Source of the DNA: Clostridiales bacterium
GTDB taxonomy: Bacteria; Bacillota; Clostridia; Lachnospirales; Lachnospiraceae
DNA: 9,950 bases
Reading direction: 5' to 3'
NCBI GenBank assembly: GCA_019416265.1
Contig: DXXQ01000034.1
Location: 1 to 9,950 of the forward strand
Shown here piece by piece: positions 1 to 7,271 of the stretch (positions are counted from its first letter, which is position 1; every line of letters starts with the position of its first letter). The notes below the pieces were generated by a model. The model did not search any database. It was not told where the DNA came from and worked only from the letters and a program-made list of their open reading frames with translations. The position numbers were made by a program, and so were the translations under genes.

Positions 1-14
1 GTATTTATACTTTA

Positions 15-39
15 GCATCTCCCAAGTTCCAGGAGATGT
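15..39 (-). repeat. Intergenic stem-loop downstream of the second permease gene
   Basis: A 7-bp perfect inverted repeat (catctcc at 16-22, ggagatg at 32-38) is flanked by one possible G-U pair and encloses a 9-nt loop. It lies 43 bp beyond the stop codon of the second permease gene, reading along the operon. No T-run follows on the minus strand, so it does not look like a classical intrinsic terminator. An RNA-processing or 3'-end-stabilising stem before the next operon gene, possibly the abundant substrate-binding protein, is an inference. Apart from this hairpin, nothing is recognisable in 1-81. Confidence 0.35.
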
Positions 40-81
40 CAGTATCAGGTTAAATTGTATCTGCCTTATCCTTCTTATTCC

Positions 82-1092
82 TTATCTGTTTTCTGCAACT
101 TTTCTTCTTGCCTTAACTTCTGCAATAATGTTTGGAAGGGCAACTGCACAGATAAGCAGAACGCCGATGATCAGCAGGATAAGCTGAGGGTTCATATTAA
201 TCTGGCCAAGGCCGATTCGTAAGCAGACGATGATAAATGCGGAAATCACGCCGCCTGCCAGGTTTCCTTTTCCACCGGTAGAGGAAATGCCGCCGAATAC
301 TGCCATAGCGATTGCATCCATCTCAAATCCGTTTCCTGTAGTGGTATTTGCACCGTAGGAAGAAGAAACGATAAACAGTGCGCAAAGACCTGCCATAGTT
401 CCCATCACCGTATAAATGATCATTCGGATCTTATTTACATGGATTCCTGAATAGTAGGCAGTCAGCCTGTTTGTTCCGATCGCATAAACACGGCGTCCGA
501 AGGTGCTCTTTCCAAGGATCAGAGCAAAGATCACAGAAAGAATGATCACCAGGAAAAAGATGTAAGGAATCGGTCCTACCTTGCCCGCGATCGCACGAAA
601 GCCATCCATATTTGTAACAGAAATGGAACCGCCGCTTCCAAGTACGATTTCTGCAATACCTCGGAAGATAATCTGTGTTGCCAGAGTTACAATCATTGGA
701 GGCAGCTCGTCAAATCTTGTAAGAATGATACCATTTGCAAGACCGCAGACTGTTCCCACAAGAAGCGTAACAAGGATAACTGCCGGGAAAGGAAGTCCTG
801 CATTACATGCCAGACAGCTCATTGTTGCGGAAAGACATACAATGGAACCTACAGAAATATCAATTTCCCCAAGCACCAGAATGTATGCCATCGGCAGCAT
901 CAAAAAGGCTTCTGCAAGATATTTCGGCATCTCACGAAATACGTTTTTTACATTGTAGACATCTGAAATGCTGACGCAGAAAATATTAACTGCGATGAAG
1001 AGAATGACAAGCATTCCTTCCCAGCTTATGATTGTTTTTTTCAAAGTATTTTCCGGGACTGCGGAAATACTTCTTCCGGATTTACCTGCCAT
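82..1092 (-). CDS. Sugar ABC importer permease, second subunit (BPD_transp_2 family)
   Basis: This is an inner-membrane permease subunit of a CUT2-type sugar ABC importer, 336 aa, the usual size for the family. Hydrophobic segments lie near residues 25-42, 60-76, 80-98, 103-124, 134-152, 175-193, 223-245, 260-295 and 303-322. Two family hallmarks are visible: the cytoplasmic motif GRRVYAIGTN plus YSGI (199-217), and the glycine-rich loop FGGISSTGGKGNLAGG (266-281) that probably contacts the ATPase. The segment after the second helix reads LGEIDISVG (74-82), where the partner permease has VGGIDIS. The ATG lies 2 bp after the stop of the first permease gene and is preceded by a GGAAGGGAGA-type ribosome binding site, so the start is secure. 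Two different permeases imply a heterodimeric pore, as in Rha, Lsr and Ytf/Yjf transporters. The substrate is not fixed by sequence alone. Confidence 0.9.
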   Translation of the reverse strand: MAGKSGRSISAVPENTLKKTIISWEGMLVILFIAVNIFCVSISDVYNVKNVFREMPKYLAEAFLMLPMAYILVLGEIDISVGSIVCLSATMSCLACNAGLPFPAVILVTLLVGTVCGLANGIILTRFDELPPMIVTLATQIIFRGIAEIVLGSGGSISVTNMDGFRAIAGKVGPIPYIFFLVIILSVIFALILGKSTFGRRVYAIGTNRLTAYYSGIHVNKIRMIIYTVMGTMAGLCALFIVSSSYGANTTTGNGFEMDAIAMAVFGGISSTGGKGNLAGGVISAFIIVCLRIGLGQINMNPQLILLIIGVLLICAVALPNIIAEVKARRKVAENR

Positions 1093-1094
1093 GA

Positions 1095-2084
1095 TTACAT
1101 CTCCCTTCCTTTCAGAGCTTTTTTGTCCATGGTGCGCTGCATGATAACATTCACAACCACAACCACAAGGATGAGCACACCTTTGATGGTGTTCTGGTAG
1201 ATGGCGTCAAAGCCGATGATCGGAAGCGCTTTCGCGATCGTCGCAAGAATCAGAGAACCAAATAAAGCTCCCACAACTGTACCGCGGCCGCCGCTCATGC
1301 TTACACCGCCGATTACGCAGGCTGCGATAACATCCATCTCTTTTGTCAGCTGCATGTTCGGCTGTGCGGACGCATAAATAGAAACTGAAAGCGCACCGCC
1401 AAGACCCCCAAGGAATCCCATAATCGTATAAACAAGCAGCTTAATATTTTTTACATTGATACCGGAAACCTCTGCAGCCTCAGCATTGCTTCCTACTGCA
1501 TAAATCTTACGTCCGGTTCTTGTCCATTTCATAAAATAGAAGAATACAACATAGCAGATGATCGTCACCCAGATTACATTGTTGATTCCAAGAAAATCAC
1601 CCAGGGCAAAGTTTTTGAAATCGCCCAGAGCATCCGCCCCTGCCCATTCCTTGTTTGCCACAATATAAGCCAGAGCACGGTAGATATACATAAATCCCAT
1701 AGTCGCAATGATCGGCGGCACTTTTGCTCTGGAAATTACAAGACCGATGAGTAAGCCACAGCCGATTCCCATTGCCATTGCAATGATAAAGCATACAAGT
1801 GTGCTGCTGACATGTCCGTATTTCAGAAGCATACCCACTGTCATACCAGTAAAAGCAACGGTAGACATAATGGAAATATCAATTCCGCCTACCAGCATAA
1901 CGCAAAGCATACCAAGAGACATGATCATTGTAACAGCGTTGTTTTTCAGCATTTCCGCCATAGACTGCGGAGTCAGGAATGACGGATTCTTGATTCCGAC
2001 CACAATACACAGCAGAACCAAAATCACTGCCAGGAGCGCCTCACGGGAGGAAGTAATCTTTTTGATAATTGATTTCTTTTCCAT
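1095..2084 (-). CDS. Sugar ABC importer permease, first subunit (BPD_transp_2 family)
   Basis: This 329-aa integral membrane protein is the first permease of the importer. Hydrophobic segments are seen around residues 15-31, 48-66, 72-88, 94-117, 124-142, 168-184, 215-238, 250-285 and 300-315. Family motifs include MLVGGIDIS (63-71), GRKIYAVGSN followed by EVSGI (191-209), and the loop IGGVSMSGGRGTVVGA (258-273). The ATG abuts the stop codon of the ATPase gene with no intervening base, and its AAGGGGG ribosome binding site lies inside the last ATPase codons. Translation is therefore probably coupled. It shares motifs with the second permease but is clearly not a recent duplicate. It probably pairs with that protein and the ATPase in the membrane. 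Rhamnose, AI-2 or another pentose or deoxysugar are all possible cargoes. Confidence 0.9.
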   Translation of the reverse strand: MEKKSIIKKITSSREALLAVILVLLCIVVGIKNPSFLTPQSMAEMLKNNAVTMIMSLGMLCVMLVGGIDISIMSTVAFTGMTVGMLLKYGHVSSTLVCFIIAMAMGIGCGLLIGLVISRAKVPPIIATMGFMYIYRALAYIVANKEWAGADALGDFKNFALGDFLGINNVIWVTIICYVVFFYFMKWTRTGRKIYAVGSNAEAAEVSGINVKNIKLLVYTIMGFLGGLGGALSVSIYASAQPNMQLTKEMDVIAACVIGGVSMSGGRGTVVGALFGSLILATIAKALPIIGFDAIYQNTIKGVLILVVVVVNVIMQRTMDKKALKGREM

Positions 2085-3590
2085 TTATTTTGCCCCCTTT
2101 CCGGGTCCCTTTTCCATTGCAAGCTCCAGGATGCGTTCCTGCGTCGCTTCTTTACAGTCAAGTTCTCCGGTTTTTCTTCCATTGCACATAATGATGATAC
2201 GGTCTGACATTCCCAGGATTTCAGGCATCTCGGAGGAAATCAGGATAATCGCATATCCCTTCTGCGCAAGATCTCCCATGATCGCATAAATCTCAGCCTT
2301 TGCGCCTACATCCACGCCCTTTGTCGGTTCATCCATAATGACAACCTTCATATCCTGGCTCAAAGCCTTGGCAACAACAACCTTCTGCTGGTTTCCGCCG
2401 GAAAGCGAGCTTGCAGGCTGGAAGATATCCACTGCCTTTGTATCGACTTCTTCCAGAAGCTTTTTCGCAAGCTCCCGTTCTGCCTTTTCATCATTAAATC
2501 CTTTTTTTGAATATTTACTGATGGTCGGAAGGGTTACGTTTCTTCCAAGCCCCCAGCTCATAATCAAACCTTCCTTCTGTCTGTCCTCCGGAAGGAGAAT
2601 AATTCCTTTTTCCATGGCATCTGACGGCTGTTTGATGTAAACCTCCTTGCCTTCCAGATACACATGTCCTTCATCCGGGCGGGTAATTCCGCAGACAGCC
2701 TCCATAACCTCTGTACGGCCGGCGCCTACCAGTCCGGTAAGACCTACAATCTCTCCTGCATGTACCTTAAAAGAAATATTTTTAAAATAACCGGTTCTGG
2801 AAAGTCCCTCAATTTTCAGGATTTCTTTACCAGGCTTCACCTCCGGCTTCGGGAAAAGCTCTTTGATCTCACGTCCAACCATTGCCTTGATCAGATCCGC
2901 ATTTGTAATCCCGTTTACATCATAGGTTCCGATATACTGAGAATCGCGGAATACAGTAACCCTGGAAGCCAGGCGGTACATATCCTCAAAACGGTGAGAA
3001 ATAAAAATAATGGAAACGCCGCTTTCTTTTAATTTATCCACCAGAGCATAAAGTTTTTCCGATTCACTTCTTGTCAGCGCCGCGGTAGGCTCGTCCAGAA
3101 TGATGATCCTTGCATTTGTGGACATTGCTTTGGCAATCTCCACCATCTGCTGCTGCGCCACACTTAATGTTCCCATTTCCGCAGACGCGTCAAAATCAGC
3201 ATCAAGCTGGGAAAGAAGCTTATTCGCTTCCTCATTCATTGCCTTCCATAAAATCCTGCGTCCCTTGACAATTTCATGTCCCATAAAAATGTTTTCTGCA
3301 ACTGACAGATGAGGGTAGGACGTCGGGTGCTGGTAAACAGCTGCAATTCCTGCTGCCTGGGCATCTTTCGGCCCCTTAAATTCTACTTTCTTCCCGTCCA
3401 GGAACATTTCCCCTTCTTCTGCTTTATGTACACCGGTGATAACCTTGATAAACGTGGATTTACCGGCGCCGTTCTCGCCCATCAGTGCATGAACTTCACC
3501 GGGCTTTAGCTGGAACTGTACATTGTTCAGCGCCTTCACACCCGGGAAAATCTTGGTAATACCTTTTAACTCAAGAATATATTCCGACAC
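2085..3590 (-). CDS. Sugar ABC importer ATP-binding protein, double NBD (RbsA/RhaT/LsrA family)
   Basis: This 501-aa cytoplasmic ATPase energises uptake through the two permeases encoded downstream. NBD1 has Walker A GENGAGKST (38-46), a Q-loop in VYQHPTSYPHLSVAENIF (85-102), the degenerate signature LSVAQQQ (142-148), Walker B IIILDEPTA (162-170) and the switch histidine in ISHR (197-200). NBD2 has the family's degenerate Walker A GLVGAGRTE (286-294, Lys replaced by Arg), the signature LSGGNQQK (396-403) and Walker B VVIMDEPTKGVD (416-427). Length and this asymmetry are typical of CUT2 ATPases. The start codon is GTG, chosen because an AGGAG site lies 7 bp upstream and the N-terminus aligns with the family start. 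It is the first gene of the operon, divergent from the response regulator gene. The YQHP Q-loop resembles, from memory, Rha- and Lsr-type proteins more than RbsA. This is a weak hint about the substrate. Confidence 0.93.
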   Translation of the reverse strand: MSEYILELKGITKIFPGVKALNNVQFQLKPGEVHALMGENGAGKSTFIKVITGVHKAEEGEMFLDGKKVEFKGPKDAQAAGIAAVYQHPTSYPHLSVAENIFMGHEIVKGRRILWKAMNEEANKLLSQLDADFDASAEMGTLSVAQQQMVEIAKAMSTNARIIILDEPTAALTRSESEKLYALVDKLKESGVSIIFISHRFEDMYRLASRVTVFRDSQYIGTYDVNGITNADLIKAMVGREIKELFPKPEVKPGKEILKIEGLSRTGYFKNISFKVHAGEIVGLTGLVGAGRTEVMEAVCGITRPDEGHVYLEGKEVYIKQPSDAMEKGIILLPEDRQKEGLIMSWGLGRNVTLPTISKYSKKGFNDEKAERELAKKLLEEVDTKAVDIFQPASSLSGGNQQKVVVAKALSQDMKVVIMDEPTKGVDVGAKAEIYAIMGDLAQKGYAIILISSEMPEILGMSDRIIIMCNGRKTGELDCKEATQERILELAMEKGPGKGAK

Positions 3591-3641
3591 GGCTGTTCTC
3601 CTCTCTTTACGTAACTGCTCGTTCTCAAATAACTTGGTTAT

Positions 3642-3650
3642 ATTTTATCA
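3642..3650 (-). promoter_or_regulatory. Candidate extended -10 promoter for the ABC importer operon
   Basis: Read on the minus strand, the sequence is TGATAAAAT, an extended -10 (TGn) joined to a 5-of-6 match to TATAAT. A poor -35 hexamer (TTACGA, 3665-3670) lies 17 bp upstream. Transcription would begin near 3635, giving a leader of about 45 nt before the GTG start. A weak -35 beside a large inverted repeat fits a promoter that needs an activator. Confidence 0.45.
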
Positions 3651-3672
3651 TCCATTGTTTTTTTTCGTAACG

Positions 3673-3706
3673 GGAAAATATTTGGAATCAGGGTAAAATA
3701 TTTTCC
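3673..3706. promoter_or_regulatory. Perfect 11-bp inverted repeat, candidate operator in the divergent region
   Basis: The arms GGAAAATATTT (3673-3683) and AAATATTTTCC (3696-3706) are exact reverse complements separated by 12 bp. The arm centres are 23 bp apart, about two helical turns. The element lies between the two candidate divergent promoters, at about -38 to -71 relative to the predicted importer start and -51 to -84 relative to the predicted regulator start. This is a usual position for an activator site. Binding by the adjacent AraC-output response regulator is inferred. The spacing suits a protein dimer on DNA better than an RNA hairpin. Confidence 0.5.
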
Positions 3707-3741
3707 ATTCGTCTTTTTTACTCGTATCCGGCAGTTTTTTG

Positions 3742-3750
3742 TGGTAAAAT
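3742..3750 (+). promoter_or_regulatory. Candidate extended -10 promoter for the response regulator/kinase genes
   Basis: The sequence TGGTAAAAT is an extended -10 with a 5-of-6 hexamer. No convincing -35 is found 16-18 bp upstream. Transcription would start near 3757, about 40 nt before the ATG. It mirrors the extended -10 facing the importer operon. Alternatives such as GATAAT (3754-3759) and TATACA (3761-3766) are also present, so the exact choice is uncertain. Confidence 0.35.
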
Positions 3751-3796
3751 ACTGATAATTTATACAACGCCCTTATCTTTTTGAGGAGAAAATAAA

Positions 3797-5353
3797 ATGA
3801 AATTACTAATTGTAGATGATGAGGAACTGACCCGCACAGGCGTAATTTCCTCCGTAGACTGGAAATCCATCGGTATTGACGAGATTTTTCAGGCAGATGA
3901 CGGCATAAACGGCATAAAACTGGCGCGCCAAAAGAAGCCTGAGATTATTCTCTGCGATGTGCGCATGCCCCGTATGGACGGCATCACCATGCTGGAGAAG
4001 CTGGGAGAAATCCTGCCAGACTCCGTCCCTGTTTTTATGAGCGGATATTCAGACAAGGAATATCTAAAAGCTGCCATCCGCCTGAAAGCCGTCAATTATA
4101 TTGAGAAACCCCTGAATTCCACTGAAATCCGGGATGCTGTCCTGGCAGCCTGCGAACTTTATACCCAGAGACAGTATTCCCATCAGGGAGCAAATCTCCA
4201 ATCCAGAGATACCGCCTCCAGACTTGCCAAGGAGCTTACTCTGCCCTATGGCAGCAATCGTCATACCATCGACGAACTGTCTGCGGAGCTTCCCTTTTCT
4301 CTGCCTGCCGGAACCTGCTTCACCACCTTTGTCGTGCGCCTGGATCCGGCTTCTGAGTTCACTGCCCACACTTTCCGGGAATTTTCCCTGACTCTGGACA
4401 ACTTCCTCAAGGGCTATCACATGCATCAGCTTTCTGTTGAAAAACGTTCCCTGCATTTCGTGTATTTCCTGTGCAGCCCTACGGTTCCTACAACCGGAGT
4501 TTTGAAAGACATCGGCGACTTTTTAGGCAGAGGCTTCTCCGCTTACGGAAAATATTTCATCACTGCAGGAGAGACTTTTACGGGAATTTCCAGAGCCTGC
4601 CAATCTTATACCTCAGCAGTCATCCTTCTCCAGAGCAGCTTTTTCTTTCCAGTGGGAACCTTCCTGATGCCGCAGTCCTCAGAGAATCCCTCTGCCCCGG
4701 CCTTCCTTCCTCAAAATCCGGAAAACGAGTTTCTTACTCATCTTACAGAGCGTGACCGGGATGCCTGCCAGAAGCAGCTTGATTCCCTGTTTGCCATCTT
4801 TGACAGAAATATGTCTCTTTTGCAGAATCAGGTGAAGGATCTTTATTACAAAATGTTCTTATCCATTGAAGATGCGCGGCGACAGCAGGCAGTAATCCCT
4901 TCCTTTTCAGGGGAGGACTGCGCCATTGCGGACGCCATGGAAAGCTGTTTTTCCTTTGCAGAGCTGCACAAACGTCTTCAGGAAAAAACCGACGCCTTTT
5001 TTGAAGACCTGAAAAATCCTACCGGAGAACATCCGACGATTTTTCTCATCAAAGACTATATCAGCCGGAATTATATGGATGAAACCCTGTCCGTCAAGGA
5101 CATCGGCAGCCATGTATTTCTGTCTGCCTCCTATGTATGTACTTTTTTCAAAAACGAAACCGGAAAAACTCTGAATCAGTACCTTACCGAGTTCCGGATG
5201 GAACGTGCCAAAGCGCTTCTTTCTGATTCCAGATACAAAATTTCCGATGTCTCCTCAAAGGTAGGCTACAGTGACGGCAATTATTTCGGAAAAAGCTTTA
5301 AGAAATACTGTGGGCTTTCTCCTACGGAATACAGGGAGAAGATGACAAAATGA
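3797..5353 (+). CDS. YesN-type response regulator (REC + AraC DNA-binding domain)
   Basis: This cytoplasmic response regulator has 518 aa, in the normal range for YesN-like proteins. An N-terminal receiver domain (about 1-120) carries the acidic pair D7/D8, the phospho-acceptor D54 in CDVRMPRMDG, the switch S82 in MSGYSD and the conserved K104 in EKP. A long linker (about 125-410) has no motif I recognise. The C-terminal AraC/XylS domain (about 414-515) contains two helix-turn-helix units and the family ending GYSDGNYFGKSFKKYCGLSP (490-509). The ATG is supported by an AGGAG site (3784-3788) 8 bp upstream. Its stop overlaps the kinase start by 4 bp (ATGA), so the two are probably translationally coupled. 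Phosphorylated by the kinase, it probably activates the divergent ABC importer operon through sites in 3591-3796. Confidence 0.92.
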   Translation: MKLLIVDDEELTRTGVISSVDWKSIGIDEIFQADDGINGIKLARQKKPEIILCDVRMPRMDGITMLEKLGEILPDSVPVFMSGYSDKEYLKAAIRLKAVNYIEKPLNSTEIRDAVLAACELYTQRQYSHQGANLQSRDTASRLAKELTLPYGSNRHTIDELSAELPFSLPAGTCFTTFVVRLDPASEFTAHTFREFSLTLDNFLKGYHMHQLSVEKRSLHFVYFLCSPTVPTTGVLKDIGDFLGRGFSAYGKYFITAGETFTGISRACQSYTSAVILLQSSFFFPVGTFLMPQSSENPSAPAFLPQNPENEFLTHLTERDRDACQKQLDSLFAIFDRNMSLLQNQVKDLYYKMFLSIEDARRQQAVIPSFSGEDCAIADAMESCFSFAELHKRLQEKTDAFFEDLKNPTGEHPTIFLIKDYISRNYMDETLSVKDIGSHVFLSASYVCTFFKNETGKTLNQYLTEFRMERAKALLSDSRYKISDVSSKVGYSDGNYFGKSFKKYCGLSPTEYREKMTK

Positions 5354-7170
5354 ACGAATATTTTCACAAAAAAATACAATCCTTCCGGGACATGAAGCTG
5401 CAGTCAAAGCTTACCATCGCCCTGCTGCTTTCCGTTGCAGTACCGGTCCTTATGCTGGGTCTGTTTTTCTACGGACGTTTTTATGACATGATCGTTTCTT
5501 ATTCCATAAGCCAGGAACAGGACGCTTCCGCAAAAACAGCCCCTCTCATTGAGGATATGATCCAAAAGGTTCTGGACTCCTACCAGGAGCTTTCCCAGCT
5601 TCCTTTTTTTGAGCAGTTCTTTCATATGCCCATAGACAAAAGCTTTTCCCAGCTTGCTGCCTCCCCTTCCGCGGCTGATTTTCACAGTCAGGTGGATTCC
5701 CTTATCGACGGCGAACTCATCACAGACATCCGGATTTTTCTGGATGTCCCGGATTTATCCTCCGAAATTTTTACCAATCCGAATACAGCAGAATTTTTTT
5801 ATCCCCTCATCTATGCAAAGCCAACGTACTGGTACGGCATTTTTCAGGGAAATCCGAATATTCACGAGCTGTTCTGCCCTGCCTTTTATCTGGGGATCCG
5901 CGAGCAGGCATCCAGCGGTGACCTTGCATACATAAAGTCCACCACCTTTTATTACCGCGGCGTCTCTTACCCCAGCTATATTGCGATCTATTATTCCGGA
6001 CAGCCCATGGAGAAGATCCTTTCTGAGAATCTTTCCCTGGAAGGCAGTGTTTCCTATATTGTAAATGATCGTGATTCTCTGGTATCCTCCTCAAATTCTG
6101 CCCTTTCCGGAATCTACTGGCTGGATTACCAGAGCATACGCCAGGCTCTGCTCTCCTCCAACAATTTCATCCAGAAAACCATTCTGGGTGAAACCATATA
6201 TGCCGGATTTTACAGTATTTCCCAGCCCGGATGGTTCATGGTCACAGTCCTGCCCTCCGAGCCCCTGATTCAACAGGCGCAGCAGATCATGTTTCAATAT
6301 CTGCTGCTTTTCCTTGCATTCCTTCTGCTGGCTTTCCTTATAGCAAACAGGCTGGCTCACTCCATCACCAACCGCCTTTCCCGTGTTGTCAGTCAAATGA
6401 AGGAAGTTCGCCACAGCCCTCCCGTTCCCATGGCCAGCCCTACTGTACATGACGAGATCGGTGATCTTATCGACACCTATAACTATATGGCGCGGCAGAT
6501 GAATCTTTTGATGGAGGAGCGGGAAAAAGCAGCAGATGATCTGAGAATCGCAGAATTTAACTCCCTGCAGGCTCAGATCAATCCCCACTTTCTCTACAAT
6601 ACCATGGATATGATCAACTGGCTGGCTCAGCAGGGACGTACAGAAGAAATCCGAGATGCCATTTTGGATCTTTCCAGGTTTTATAAACTGACACTGAGCC
6701 GCAGAAAAACCATCAGTACCATTGAGCACGAGGAGGAGCATGTTTCTATCTATATCCGCCTGCAGAATATGCGTTTTCACAACAGCATCGATTTTGTGTC
6801 CGATATTCCCGGTGAACTGATGGAATATCAGATTCCAAAGCTTACCCTGCAGCCTGTCATCGAAAACGCCATTCTTCACGGAATTCTGGAAAAGAATGAC
6901 AAATCCGGCACCATTGTTCTCACGGGATGGATGGAAGGCGATGATATCGTTCTTTTGATTTCCGATGACGGCGTCGGAATCCCTCCTGAGAAACTGTCTG
7001 TCATTTTATCCGGAGAAGGCCTAAGCGCCTCAGGGGGAACAAACATTGCTATTTACAATACTCATCGGCGACTGCAGATTCTTTACGGCGAGGGCTACGG
7101 CCTTACCTATTCAAGCGAACCCGGAAAGGGAACGGAAGTGCAAATTCGAATTCCCGGACGCCTTTCCTAA
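5350..7170 (+). CDS. YesM-type membrane sensor histidine kinase
   Basis: This 606-aa membrane histidine kinase is the partner of the preceding regulator. A short cytoplasmic head is followed by a membrane helix (about 21-43), an extracytoplasmic sensor region (about 45-312, probably Cache-like by layout), a second helix (about 315-335) and a HAMP-like linker (about 335-390). The His_kinase (PF06580) segment holds the phospho-acceptor H413 in QAQINPHFLYNT (407-418). The ATPase domain has the N-box PVIENAILHG (N506) and the G1 motif DDGVGIP (539-545), and ends with GKGTEVQIRIPG (592-603). All catalytic motifs look intact. The start overlaps the regulator's stop by 4 bp. The ligand is probably a sugar or a sugar-bound binding protein, inferred from the neighbouring importer. 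A strong terminator hairpin starts 33 bp after the stop. Confidence 0.92.
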   Translation: MNEYFHKKIQSFRDMKLQSKLTIALLLSVAVPVLMLGLFFYGRFYDMIVSYSISQEQDASAKTAPLIEDMIQKVLDSYQELSQLPFFEQFFHMPIDKSFSQLAASPSAADFHSQVDSLIDGELITDIRIFLDVPDLSSEIFTNPNTAEFFYPLIYAKPTYWYGIFQGNPNIHELFCPAFYLGIREQASSGDLAYIKSTTFYYRGVSYPSYIAIYYSGQPMEKILSENLSLEGSVSYIVNDRDSLVSSSNSALSGIYWLDYQSIRQALLSSNNFIQKTILGETIYAGFYSISQPGWFMVTVLPSEPLIQQAQQIMFQYLLLFLAFLLLAFLIANRLAHSITNRLSRVVSQMKEVRHSPPVPMASPTVHDEIGDLIDTYNYMARQMNLLMEEREKAADDLRIAEFNSLQAQINPHFLYNTMDMINWLAQQGRTEEIRDAILDLSRFYKLTLSRRKTISTIEHEEEHVSIYIRLQNMRFHNSIDFVSDIPGELMEYQIPKLTLQPVIENAILHGILEKNDKSGTIVLTGWMEGDDIVLLISDDGVGIPPEKLSVILSGEGLSASGGTNIAIYNTHRRLQILYGEGYGLTYSSEPGKGTEVQIRIPGRLS

Positions 7171-7202
7171 ACTGCCGCTTTTTATCTTCCAGTCCCCAAA
7201 AT

Positions 7203-7261
7203 AAAAACAGGCTTCTGCTTTTTCTCCTTTTCTCAGAGAAAGATGCAGAAGCCTGTTTTTT
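7203..7261. terminator. Bidirectional intrinsic terminator between convergent genes
   Basis: Arms aaaaacaggcttctgc (7203-7218) and gcagaagcctgttttt (7245-7260) form a perfect 16-bp stem. T-runs are present on the plus strand (7256-7261) and, by symmetry, on the minus strand. The 26-nt loop contains a second inverted repeat (tttctc/gagaaa around 7229-7241) that could fold as an inner hairpin. It lies 33 bp after the kinase stop and 11 bp after the isomerase stop, so it can end both convergent transcripts. Confidence 0.93.
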
Positions 7262-7271
7262 GTTATGTTTT

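Noticed and set aside
1708..2289. 193-codon open frame on the plus strand over the permease/ATPase junction
   Set aside because: It spans two clearly coding genes on the other strand and reads as low-complexity antisense translation.
3629..3641. Small inverted repeat ATAAC-TTG-GTTAT near the predicted importer transcription start
   Set aside because: The 5-bp arms in AT-rich sequence are expected by chance, and nothing else supports a function.
3591..3796. Catabolite-control (cre) site in the divergent control region
   Set aside because: I scanned for the CcpA-type consensus by eye and found no acceptable match. The nearest, around 3617-3631 on the minus strand, fails at several fixed positions.
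6091..6879. 262-codon open frame on the minus strand inside the sensor kinase gene
   Set aside because: It lies wholly antisense to intact kinase motifs (HAMP linker, H413 region), has no recognisable domain, and is best explained by codon bias of the real gene.
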